From contig SDOX01000128.1 in NCBI GenBank assembly GCA_004565275.1, positions 496,839 through 560,838 on the forward strand: 64,000 nucleotides of DNA. The letters run 5' to 3'. This DNA comes from Nannochloropsis salina CCMP1776 (lineage: Eukaryota > Sar > Eustigmatophyceae > Eustigmatales > Monodopsidaceae). The position numbers and the translations under genes are program-made. Shown in pieces: positions 1 through 10,968 of the stretch. The notes below the pieces were generated by a model. That model was not told the origin of the DNA and ran no database searches. It worked only from the letters and a program-made list of their open reading frames with translations. The first letter of the stretch is position 1. The number at the start of each line of letters is the position of its first letter.

Positions 1-100
1 GGGGGCAAGGGAGAAGGGAATGGAGGGACGGGTATGGGCGGGGGGAAAGGCGGGCGGGCGGAGGAAGCAACCGTGTTGCTCGGGCACTTTTTGCGGGCAG

Positions 101-3100
101 AAGCTCTCCAGCGGCTCATCCGTCCCTTCATTCCCACCATGGTGCGAGCCTTGCCCATCCAGCACGGTTCCACCCGACTCTCGGCCGTGGCCCTGGAGGC
201 GTTGGGGGAGCTGGCCTCGGTGGTGAAGGCGGACATGGCGCCCTTCCTGGACCAGCTCCTTCCCCTGACGATCGAGCATCTGAACGATCAGTCCTCAGCC
301 CACAAACGGGAGATGGCCATGCGGGCCTTGGGGCAACTGGCATCCTCCACCGGCTACGTGATCAAACCCTACCTCCAACACCCTACCCTCCTGCCCAAAA
401 TTTTGTCTGTCCTGCGGGAAGGAGGGAGCAACGCCATGCCCTGGTCCTTGCGGCGGGAGGCGTTGCGGACGTTCGGGGTGTTGGGGGCCTTGGACCCGTA
501 TCGCTTCCAGATCATCCAAGAACGGGCACGACTGACGGCGGCGGCGGGGGGGAGCTCACGCCCGATGCCCACAGGGACGGGGGGGGCAGGTGGACAAGGG
601 AAGGAAGGGTACAAGTCGCACCAGCATCAACAGCTATCGGTAGCCTCATCAGCGGCGGCGTCGGGGTTTTTGGGGTCCTCGCAAGTCTCCCAGTCAGAAA
701 TGCTGCAGCAATTCTATAGGGAAGGAGCGTTTCAGGCCGGGGCCGTGGGAAAAGGTGCCGCCCCCAACACTATGAGCACCGGGTTGGTGGCCATAGGTGT
801 CGGGCTTTCGGACAGCACGCGGGAGGAGGACGAGGAAGAGGAAGAGGAAGAAGGAGGGGCGCACTCCTACATGTACGAAATCTCCGCCATGCGGGCCCAG
901 CCCATCGATGACTCGACGCCCTCCGGTCCCCGGTTGACGGCGACCAGCGATGAGTACAGCCCCACGGTGGTGATCAAGGCATTGATGAGCATCCTCCGGG
1001 ACCCGTCGCTCGCCGTGCACCACGCGATGGTCACGCAGGCCGTTGTCTTTATCTTCCAAAGCCTGAGTTCCCGGTGTGCCCCCTTTCTGAGCAAGGTCAT
1101 TCCCAACTTCCTTTACACCGTCCGGGTGTGCGAACACGGATTGCGCGAAAGCATCATTCAAGAGCTCGGCGTGCTGGCATCGGTGGTCAAGCACCATCTC
1201 CGACCGTATTTGGGCCCTATTTTCGACGTGGTGATCGACTATTGGGGGGAGTACCTGGAGCAATGCGTCGGGGTGGTGGAGAAGCTGGCTCTTCACCTTC
1301 GAGAGGACTTCCGTGCCCACCTGCCTAAAGTCGTTCCTCTTCTCCTCTCCTCCCTCGATGTCTTAATCTCTGCCCTGTCTCCCACCTTGCTTCCCACCCC
1401 CGCGACGACACCTGCTCCTGCTGAACTTGCTTCTCCCTCCGCCTCCCTCTCCTCCCCTGCCCATTCCACCTCCAAATCCAGCATCGCCAACGTGCCCTCT
1501 GCGTCTTCCAGCAGCGTTCTTGGGCCCGAGGGCGGCCTCTTAGGCCCCACTGCCGCCGCTCGTCGTCTCAGGCTGGACCTTCTCCTTCGCTGTTTGACCG
1601 TCTTACGCCCCATCTTCATCCAGGAGCAGCTCCTGTACCTCGTCCTCCCGAGCGTCATCGACGTGACGTATGCTCTGGAGGAAAGGAGGGGGCGGGGGAG
1701 GGAGGGAAAGTCGGCAGCCGTGCAGGAAGCGCGGGCCATCAAGACCCTGGTGCACTTGATTCGGCCTGTGTCAGCACAGGGGGTGGCCAGAGACATGGCG
1801 AGTCCGATCATGCACATGTTCCACCGCGTGGTGTCGTCCGGGGCGGGGGAGGGGGGAAGGGCGAGCGAGCGACGAGCAGTGCAGCGAGGGGGGGGAGGGG
1901 GGCTGTGGTCGGCAGCGGTGGTGGGCAATGGGGTGGTGGGAGCGGGGGGGGGGGCGGGGAGGGCATGGGAGGGGGGGGGGGCGGAGGGGGGGCTGGCAGC
2001 TTGCCGGTCGAGATGCAGGATGCGGTCATGATGGGCCTGGCAGTAATGGCCACGCACTTGGGGCATCAATATGAGGCTTTTGCAGGCCTGATCGATCAGG
2101 CAGTGAGAGCCCAGGGATTGGCGGGGCACCCGACCTATGCGTTGGTCTGGGGGCGGACAGGGGCCGGGCGAGGCCTGGGGGAGGGAGGGGCTGCGGTGGG
2201 GACGAGCCAAGGGTCTGCGCAGGGGGTACCCGAGGAAGAGGCCATCGCCGAGTACCTGGGCTTGTCCAAGATGGGCCACGGGGAGGAAGGGGGAGAGGGC
2301 GGAGGAGATGTCGGGGAGGCGGATGCTCCCTCCTCATCCTTGCCAGGGGGGGGAAGCCAACGGCTGCACGTCAACCAAGCGAATCTTCAGCGGGCCTGGG
2401 ACGTTTCCCAGCGGGGGACAGGGGAGGAATGGACGGAATGGATCCGCCGGTTCAGTCTGGAATTATTGCGGGAGTCTCCCTCCTCCGCCCTTCGATCCTG
2501 CTCGGCCTTGGCGCAAGTCTACCCGCCCCTGGCTCGGGAGCTTTTCCACGCGGCTTTTGCTTCCAGCTGGTTCGTCCTGTCCGAATCCTACCAAGATCAC
2601 TTGGTCCGCTCCCTGGAAGCGGCCTTTCGAAGTCCCACCACCCCTCCCGACATCGTGCAAACGCTCTTGAACCTGGCGGAGTTCATGGAACACGACGTGG
2701 AGGCCTTGCCCATTGACATCCACATTTTGGCGGAGCTGGCTCAGAAATGCCATGCCTATGCCAAGGCGTTACACTACAAGGTGAGGCAGGCGGGCGCAAA
2801 GTAGAGGGGAAAAGAGGACGGGGCGTGGGTGTCTCGCTTTTTCGTCGGTCGGTCGTAGACTTGTGTGCGTTCGTGGGGATGAGCAATCAAAATGGGTTGG
2901 ATGCACATGAAGATGTCGACGTGTCGGTGCGAAAGTTCGAAATCTTATCTCTCTTGAACACCGTCATTAACAACTTCTGTAGGAGCTAGAATTTCCCACC
3001 GCCCCCGCAGCTTGTGTGGAATCTCTCATCACGATCAATAAGAAATTAGGGCAGCCCGAGGCCGCCCTGGGTATACTCAAGTACGCGCAGAAGAAGCTCG

Positions 3101-6100
3101 GGTCCGAGATAGTCGTGAAGGAATCCTGGCTGGCAAAGCTGGGAAATTGGAGCGAGGCCTTGGGATTGTACGAAGAGCGGGCACGGAAAGCGGAAGAGGA
3201 AGGCGGGGAAGAGGATTTGGAAACGATTTTGGGGATGATGAAATGCTGGGATGCCCTGGGTCGATGGGGGGAAATTGTACAACTGTGCCAGCGCGAGTGG
3301 GAGAGGCTGATGGGGAACGGGGAGGGGGGAGGTCGGGAGGGCGGGCGGGGCGGGAGGCAGCACGTGCAGAAGAAAGTGATCAATTTGGCGGCCCATGCCT
3401 GCTGGAAGCTGGGGCAGTGGAACGGGATGGAGCATTTTTTGAGGTACATGGAGGACGACGTGGTGGACACGGCTTTTTACCGGGCCATTTTGGCATTGCA
3501 CAATGAGGACTTTGAGGCGGCCGCCGTCAATATTGACCACGCCCGGCGCTTGCTCGACACTACCTTCACGGCCCTGGTCTCGGAGAGCTACAATCGCGCC
3601 TACATGTCCATGGTTCAATTTCAACAACTCGCGGAGATGGAGGAGATCATCGCGTTCCGACGGCTGGCGGGAAGACAGCTGGCGGGAAGACAACCGCAGC
3701 AGCCCCTACCTGTCGGATGTGGAGGAGGAGGGGGTGGGGGAGGAGCCCTGCAGCTTCCCTCAGCAGGAGGGGTGCCTGAGGGGGAGGACGTGGGCAGGGC
3801 CAAGCAGCTCCTCCTCGAGAAATGGAAACGACGTCTTCAAGGGTGCCGGTCCGATCTGTCCGTGTGGCAGCGCGTCCTCTCGGTACGCTCCTTGATCCTC
3901 CGTCCCACCGACCACGTGCAAGCCTGGTTGCAATTTGCAGCCCTTTGTCTGCAAAGCAAGAATTTCTCCCTGGCCGAAAAAGTACTGACCGAGCGCCTGG
4001 CCCTTCACAGTGGCGGGGGAGCAGGGAACGGAGGGGTTGGTGGTCTTGGTGTTGGCAGCGGGCGTGGGAGTGACACTGGCTTGCTTTTCCCAGACGGACC
4101 GGAGCATGGAAGGCGCCTGCCGGGCGGTGCGACGTTCTCGGCTTCGATGTTGAAGATGGGAAGCGATGGTGGAGGCCGCTCTTTTCCGTCCACGGGCAGT
4201 GGGCGAGGGATCGACCCCCTTGCGTCCACCCGTTACGAAGTCCAGTTTGCCTACTTGAAGTACACATGGGCCTTAGGGAAGAAGGATGAGACCTTGCAAC
4301 GCCTCTCGCAAATGGTGGCGCGTCTCTCCCCGCAAGATATGGATTTGCAGGTCCGGTGCCTTTTAAAACTTGGAGACTGGGAGTTGGCACGCCTTCCTTT
4401 GGGCTCCTCCCTGGGTTCGGAGGTCTTCCGTAAAGTGTCTGAGGCCTACGCGACCGCCACACAACTGGATGCAAGCAATTACAAAGCATGGCATGCATGG
4501 GCACTGGTCAATTTCCACATGATGGAGGAGATAACAGTGGGCCAGGTCCCCTTCGTCCGCTCCCGGAAAGAGCTTTCCCGTTCGGGGGAGGACCCAAGCC
4601 GTCCTGGTGTACCTGCCCCTCCTGCTTCGTCCGTTCCGGTTGCCTCCAGCGGGGCCTCTTTCTCGCATTCAAGGGAGCAGCAACGCTTGCTCTCATCCAC
4701 GCCGGAGGTGGCAGCTTACAATTTGGCGGCCGCGCAAGGCTTTTTACGCGCCATCTCCCTGGGTCGACGGCGTTGGTGCGCCAGTGTCCAACAAGACCTG
4801 CTCTGCCTCTTAACCGTGTGGTTCCGTTACGGGAACGACCCCGAATTGCACCGAGTGCTGGCCTCGGGCTTTAATCTGGTCAGCCTGGACTCATGGCTGG
4901 GTGTGCTGCCGCAGTTGATCGCCCGGATCCACACCCGGGAAGGCCCCGTGCGCTTCCTTCTGGATGACCTCCTGTCGCGTTTGGGGTCCCGGCACCCGCA
5001 AGCCCTGGTCTACCCCCTGAGCGTCGCCCTCAAATCTCCGAAGCATGAACGAAAATCGGCCGCAGAGGCCTTGATGAGCACCTTGCGACAGCACTATTCT
5101 TCCCTGGTGGAAGAGGCACTGTTGGTCAGCGGGGAAATGATCCGTGTCGCCATCCTCTGGCATGAACAATGGCACGAGGGTTTGGAGGAGTCTTCCCGGC
5201 TCTACTTTGGTGACGGGAACGTCAAGGCCATGCTCGAAACTTTGGTCCCCTTGCATCAACACCTGGAGGCCGGCCCCACCACCTTGAGGGAAGCGGCCTT
5301 TCAGCAGGCGTTTGGGCGGGAGCTTGCTCAAGCATACTCCTGCATCAAGCGGTACCAAGACTTGTTGACCCGTGCAGGCATGCCAATTCCCGTCACAGGG
5401 GGCTTTGTCCGCCCTGGGGGCAGCGGACAGACGGCACATGCCTCCGCCGCCGCCTCCTCCACCTCTTCCTTCCCTCGGCAACAGAGCTTGGCGGACGCAG
5501 AGGCCGCCTTGAACCAGGCCTGGGACTTGTACTACTCGGTATTTCGACGCATCAACAAGCAGCTCCCAAGCTTGACCAGTCTAGACCTACAGTACGTCTC
5601 GCCTGCCCTCTTGGGAGCGCGGAATCTGGAGTTGGCCGTGCCGGGGACCTACCGGGTGAACAGCGCGGGGGTGCGGATCGCTTTCTTCCATCCGGCCGTC
5701 CAGGTGATCAGCAGCAAGCAACGGCCTCGGAAGGTGACGATCCAGGGGGAGGACGGGCAGGACTACCTGTTCCTGTTGAAAGGACACGAGGACCTGCGAC
5801 AAGACGAGCGGGTCATGCAGCTGTTCGGGCTCGTGAACGCCCTTTTGGCTCGCGATCGGAGGACAAACAAGCACGATTTGTCCATCCAACGGTACGCCGT
5901 GACGCCCCTCAGCCACAACGTGGGCATCGTAGGCTGGGTCCCGCACTGCGACACCTTGCACGCGTTGATTCGAGACTACCGGGAGGCGCGGAAGGTCATG
6001 CTTGGGATCGAACACCGGCTCATGTTGCAAATGAGTCCCGACTACGAAGCCTTGCCCCTCATGCACAAAGTGGAAGTCTTCGAGGCTGCCTTAGAGAACA

Positions 6101-7455
6101 CCGCCGGCCAAGATTTGTACAAGGTCTTGTGGCTGAAGAGCGAGAATTCGGAGATCTGGCTGGACCGCCGCACCTCGTACACGCGCTCCTTAGCAGTCAT
6201 GAGCATGGTGGGGTACATCTTGGGCCTAGGGGACAGGCACCCTTCCAACCTGATGCTGGACCGATATACGGGGAAGATCCTCCACATCGACTTTGGGGAC
6301 TGCTTCGAGGTGGCCATGCACCGGGAAAAATACCCGGAAAAGATTCCGTTCCGTTTGACCAGGATGCTGACGAATGCCATGGAAATCAGCGGGATCGAAG
6401 GCAACTTCCGCTGCACCTGTGAACGTGTCATGACCGTCCTGCGGGACAACCGTGACAGCCTGATCGCCATGCTCGAGGCCTTTGTCCACGACCCGCTCAT
6501 TTCATGGCGCCTTTTGGGAGGAGGCTATGGAAACCCCGAGGAGGGAGGGGGGGAGGGAGGGAAAGGGGGCCCCAGCGGGCCGAGCGAGGTGGTGGATGGG
6601 GTAGAAGGTGGGATGGAACGCTTACCTATGGAGGAGGAAGAGGAAGACGGAGAGGGACATGGAGAAGGGGGAAGGCAGGAGGTATGGGAGGGACAGAGGG
6701 AGCCTGCCGTGGGGAACTCGGACCTGAGGATGGAGGGGACTATGGACGAGGAGGGAGGAGGAAGGGAACGAGGTAGGGATGGAGGGAGTGAAACACAGAC
6801 TTTGTCCTGGGTGGCGACGCCCTTGACGACGAACGGGGCGGAACCGGCCCATGTCCGCTACGTGGAGCGGAAAAATGTGCTGGCCACCGTGTCGGAGGGG
6901 CCGGGGGACGGAGGGGGGGCGACGCGGGGGGAAGAGGAAGGGGACGAGGAGTTGAAAGGGGTGGAGGGTGGGGCGAACGGAAAAGATGGTGCTCGTGGCG
7001 GTGGGCTGGGGGAGAAGGGGGAGGCGGGAGGAGGGGGAGGAGGAGGAGGGAGGGGAGGGAGGGCGCCGACCCCGTCGGAGCAACGCTCTCGAATGACGGA
7101 TTTGCATTTGGAGATCGGCTCCTTGGCCGCAAGTTTGAGTGCGAACAAGACTCGTTTCAGCAGCAGCGTGGGTGTCCCGGCCCATTCCCTCGCCCAGTCA
7201 CGCCTCGATCATCGGAGTGCCCGTGAGAAGGAATTGGTGCAGGCGGTAGGCCCGGAGGGGATGGAGGCACCGGCAGAGGTCTTGAACGAGAAGGCTTTGG
7301 CCGTGATCCGGCGAGTGCAGGATAAGTTGACAGGCCTTGATTTCGACAACGAGACGGCCATGGACGTGGCTGAACAGGTGGAACGCTTGGTAGAGCAGGC
7401 CACATCCAAGGAAAATTTGTGTCAGTGTTTTATAGGGTATTGTCCTTTCTGGTGA
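101..7455 (+). CDS. TOR: TOR (target of rapamycin) kinase, 5'-partial
   Basis: PI3K-related Ser/Thr kinase of TORC1/TORC2 that couples nutrients to growth. The 5' end lies outside the window; the first visible exon opens after an acceptor AG at 99-100 and aligns with mTOR HEAT repeats from roughly human residue 600. Exons read: 101 to about 1832, about 2000-2780, and 2983-7455 (intron 2781-2982, GTGAGG..TGTAG, phase closes). After the FAT domain, the FRB begins [10 protein letters not shown] at 5152 and keeps the Leu, Ser, Tyr, Phe and Trp positions that contact FKBP12-rapamycin, but has a roughly 40-residue insert (5377-5505). Kinase motifs: [10 protein letters not shown] (5791), [10 protein letters not shown] (6229), HIDFGDCFE (6283). 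FATC ends [13 protein letters not shown] at 7455, the invariant TOR terminus, so the stop is genuine. A Gly/Glu-rich insert of about 240 residues (6530-7240) separates kinase and FATC, much longer than in human. The reading frame changes inside poly-G tracts near 1830-2000. Confidence 0.97.
1840..1999 (+). other. Poly-G tract with a change of reading frame inside TOR
   Basis: Upstream HEAT-repeat coding is in the frame of position 34 and runs to HMFHRVV near 1832; downstream coding resumes in the frame of position 1905 at [13 protein letters not shown] near 2001. Between them lie several runs of 7-11 G. Either a short intron removes the stretch (possible acceptor GCAG ending at 1999, donors GTGGTG at 1828 or GTCGTC at 1833) or the G runs carry an indel in the assembly. 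The protein on both sides aligns to contiguous TOR, so only the G-rich part is extra. Confidence 0.6.
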
Positions 7456-7635
7456 GGAGGAGGATGTAGAGAGCTGGTGTACAGCGATATGGCGGGGGAA
7501 CGAGGGCGAAAGGATTGAACGGAGGTCGATGGGCAAGTTTTAAGGTGTACGACGCCGCACATACAAGGAAAGGATGCTTGATAATTTAATCAGAATACTA
7601 AACACTTTAAGCGAGATGATATTTTGGCGCTAGTT

Positions 7636-8262
7636 CTATCTTTGCAAACAGTCATTCAGTCGGAGCCCGTTCTCCAAGCCATCCTCCAAGAGGCCAGGCC
7701 GCAATAAGAACGTGTCCAGCGCGTGCTGTAGAGGAAGGAAGCATTCTGTTTTTCTCTCTTTCAAACCTTCGAGGGATAGCCATTCCCAAGCCACGCATTT
7801 TTCTGGTTCCATGTTTTGGAGGGGCGGAGAGCGAGGGAGGACGGCCGCAATTACTATCAGCGTAACGTAGTGCTTTCTGGCGGGCTCTGGGAAGACATCT
7901 TGGGTTACGCCCAGCAAACGCACGCTTGTTGCATCCAAATCGAGGTTGCACTCTTCCTTAATTTCTCTCACGGCGCAATTTGCAATGGTTTCCCCAGATT
8001 CCAGATGCCCTCCTGGAAGAGCAAGGGAGCCGCTGCCATGTGAACCCTTCCGGCGTCCAACCAGGACAAGGCCTTGGTGACCTGTAGACTGAACTACAAC
8101 GCCAACCCCTACTCGCACATGAGTATGGGCGTCAATGATGGGCTAGGATGGCAGGCGGTGGTGTGTGAGTAGTTTCTAAGAAGAACCCCGGAGGGTAGCG
8201 GGAGGTTGGAAATTGATGTCGTTCCCTCTCTCTAGTCCCACCTGACTTCCTGCGTTGTGCAT
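7636..8262 (-). CDS. Nudix hydrolase, NUDT15/NUDX1 type
   Basis: Small Nudix pyrophosphatase of the MTH2/NUDT15 and plant NUDX1 group, which hydrolyse nucleoside triphosphates such as dGTP and oxidised dGTP (NUDX1 members can also act on prenyl diphosphates). Exon 1 is 8242-8262 (MHNAGSQ), intron 8143-8241 (GTGGGA..CCTAG, 99 bp), exon 2 is 7636-8142; phases close and give about 175 residues, close to the family size. The Nudix box is visible as GGHLESGETI then AVREIKEECNL, that is G-x5-E-x7-REUXEEXGU. Flanking family marks are VGVGVVV, GRRKGS and NMEPEKC. The large exon has no in-frame ATG of its own, which is why the 7-codon first exon is proposed. No targeting peptide is seen, so it is probably cytosolic. 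Convergent with TOR (180 bp apart). Confidence 0.88.
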
Positions 8263-8905
8263 TTCCGCGCCATTATGGTCAGCCATCTCTCAGCATTGAA
8301 CAATTTAATTGTCCTGTGTGTGGAGTTATTAAAAGTCTCTTGTTGAGTCGCAAATTTTCTGGTTTCTCTCGCCAAAAACCTCCTGCTGCCATGCCGGAGG
8401 ACGTTGTGTATTAAGTAAATCCCCACATGGTTTGAAGCCCCCCGAAATACAAGCGTCACTATCCTTCAAAACGGATATCAATTGTTCAGATCATCCAGCG
8501 ATTCCTAATACTGTAATGGGCGTAGGGATTGTCACTGGAACCATGCTGTTCCTCTGTTGCCTCATGTCAGGCGAGCCCGAGCACTTCAGAAGTGCAGGGC
8601 CCACCTGACCAGTTGGCACATTCACATACAGATGTATTAGATGCGGCATGTCATCATGTTTGCGTGCAACTGAGGCTGTTTTCATCTTTTTTCAACACAT
8701 GCCTTATTTGGACCGAAGGGGAAAAAAGGAAAGTGAGCAGGCTTTGAAGTTGCCCTGCACATGGGTAAAAACACTGAGATGATTCATTTTTCCAGACCTT
8801 TCGCACAGCGCACAGGTCCTTGACCATCTAGTACATTTTCCATGATAAGCTCCTGAGTCGTCGGCCCTTCAGCCCATCCTATAATCACACATCGGCTTAC
8901 GTGTC
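8263..8905. promoter_or_regulatory. Divergent intergenic region, Nudix / tocopherol cyclase-like
   Basis: A 643-bp space between two divergently transcribed genes, so it must hold both promoters. No TATA box, repeat or convincing short gene is apparent on either strand. Confidence 0.4.
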
Positions 8906-10589
8906 ATGACCCGCCAGAGTCACCTCTTTGATGTTCGAGCCCGCCATCGCCTCCTTCCACCCCGTCAACTCCTCCTGGCCGCGGTCTCCGCGCTTTTTCT
9001 CTCCACATGCGCGATAGCAGTTGACCGCTCCAAAGGCCCCTCTTCATTTTCGGACCTTTCTTCATCAAGCTCCTCATCCATTCTGGTCCCAAAAGCAGAA
9101 AGCTCCTTGCACTGTCATTCCTCCGCCTTCGCTTCTCCGTCTCCCACCCACCTGTCTACCTCTTCTTCCCGACAAGATTGGATAAAGCGGCAGCCTTTTT
9201 CACCTTCCTCACCCTTTTCAAGAGGCGGCGCGCCTGCTAAAGGACGCGACTGTCGGAATGCACGGTCCATCAAGACGATAGGGCCGGGAGTGCTCCTGCC
9301 CATCTTCCTCTTCCTCCACTCCTCCCAGGCCTCCCCCTTCGACCCCCACCCCCTCCCACTCATGTTGAGCCTTTGTTTTTTCAACGGCTGGTACATCCGG
9401 GTCACCGACCACGAGAAACAGGTGGCGTTCGCCGCCATCGTGGGGTCGTTCAAGCATCCCGGGGCCAATAATTATACGGAGCATTACGTAGGCTTGGTCT
9501 ACGCGGACCGGTCTGGGAAGATGCAGACGGCGCACGCCTTTCCCCCGCCCGACAGTGTGACGATTGAACGGGGAAGCGAGGGCTTTGACGGCGTTCCCAG
9601 TAACTTCACGTGGAGGGCCAAGGGGGTAGGACGCTTGCATGTTGGAAAGGACGAAGGCATGCTAGACATTGACCTGCCGGCAGTGCGGGCCACAGCGCAC
9701 TTTCACGATCGAGTGCCTTGGAACGCGGAAAGGCCAGACACGGACGGACCAGAGGTGGGCACGGGGGGAGGGCAGTGGGAGAGAGGGGGGCAGGAAGAGA
9801 AGAAAAAAGGGAGGAAGGGTGAAGGGAGGGGCAGTGTCCTCTCCTCTTTCGCATGCTGTGTTCATTCTTGACGCTCGTTCTCCTCACGATGGCCACTCGC
9901 CCTTTCTCCCCACCCACTATATCTTACTTCCGGGTATCCAGGGATGGTTGGGTCGGACCCCTCTGCTCCCGTGCCGGTACTTTGTCCACTCCCTCGCCTC
10001 TCGCACCACCTACAGCCTCCGCCTTCGGCCCCGGCCTCCCTCCCTCGCTACCTCCACGCGTCCCCCCACCCATCTCGCCGGACAGGGCTACGCGCACATG
10101 GAAAGCAACCACGGGAACTGTTTCCCCTCGGCCTGGATTTGGTGCAATGCCATCGGCCCCGACCGGGCCGTCTCCCTGCTAATGGTGGGGGGGAAATTCG
10201 AAATCGGCCCCTCGGCGCCCACCACTTGGATCCTCACACTCCGCTCTCCCCGCTTCAATTGGGTCTTTCGAACCACGGACCTCGACGAGGTGAACGCACA
10301 CTTGCAGTACACGACCGGCACGCTCCAGGTCCAGGCTCGCTCCCGTTGTGGGCGACGCCGGCTGACCGTGAGTCTCTGCGCCCCCGTCGGATCCTTCGGA
10401 GCGCCCATTTACGTCCCCACCGCCCAAGGCTTCTCCTGTCAGCCGGGATGCCGAGAATCGTTCACAGGAAAGGCGATCATCCGTGCCGTGGACGAGGGGG
10501 AGGGCGGGGGGGGGCGCATAGTCAGGGAGGAGACCCATGAGGTGCCCCTGGCGGCCTTGGAGCTGGGGGGGGAGATGCAACGATTGTGA
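8906..10589 (+). CDS. Tocopherol cyclase-like (VTE1 family) protein
   Basis: Homologue of tocopherol cyclase and its bacterial relatives (lipocalin-like fold; the plant enzyme closes the chromanol ring of vitamin E in plastids). Exons 8906-9754 and 9942-10589 (intron 9755-9941, GTGGGC..TCCAG, phase 0), giving about 498 residues, like plant VTE1. Family marks: FNGWYIRVTD near the start of the domain, RVPWNAERPD then GPEGWLG across the splice, and MESNHGNCFPSAWIWC near residue 335, which corresponds to the EKNWG..FP.KWFW motif of VTE1 but with Glu-Ser-Asn-His-Gly in place of Glu-Lys-Asn-Trp-Gly. The N-terminus has a hydrophobic signal-like segment (about residues 22-37) followed by a Ser-rich stretch; I do not see a clear plastid AxF motif. 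A pyrimidine-rich stretch ending CAG at about 9328-9330 could be a further acceptor, so the N-terminal third is less certain. Confidence 0.8.
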
Positions 10590-10968
10590 AGGAGGGATGT
10601 ACAGCGCGGTGGTTGTTTAGCGTGGTGGTTGAGAGGGGGGGGTAGAGGGTGGGCTGGCCCTCGGGCTCACACCCGGGGGCTTTGGGAAAACGTCCACAAA
10701 AGAAGGCGAAGGAACGTACAGGGGGGAGGAAGTAGGAATGATGGAGAACTGTCAAGGAAGACCCACTCATTTGAAAGACGCAAGGAATGAGCATTGCTGT
10801 TGATCGAGAGAGGAGGGAAGGAAGGAGAAGGGCCCAAGGCACTGTGCAAGCGCGATCCCGTCGTTTCCTGCCCTGCCAGTATTCCCTTTCCTTCGCGTTC
10901 TACTTTGTCGAGTCTCACTCGCATTCTAATTTGAGGTTTTTCATGATACAACTGGAATTTTCATCGTG
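10590..10968. other. Convergent intergenic region
   Basis: 379 bp between the ends of the cyclase-like gene and the acetyltransferase gene. It holds both 3' untranslated regions; no gene or repeat is seen. Confidence 0.4.

Noticed and set aside
694-1320. 208-codon open frame on the minus strand
   Set aside because: Antisense to TOR HEAT-repeat coding; GC-rich codon bias creates long open antisense frames. No domain or splice logic.
1293-2279. 328-codon open frame on the minus strand
   Set aside because: Antisense to TOR, Pro/Ser/Arg-rich translation of poly-G tracts; no protein-like pattern.
3647-4504. 285-codon open frame on the minus strand
   Set aside because: Antisense shadow of the TOR FAT region.
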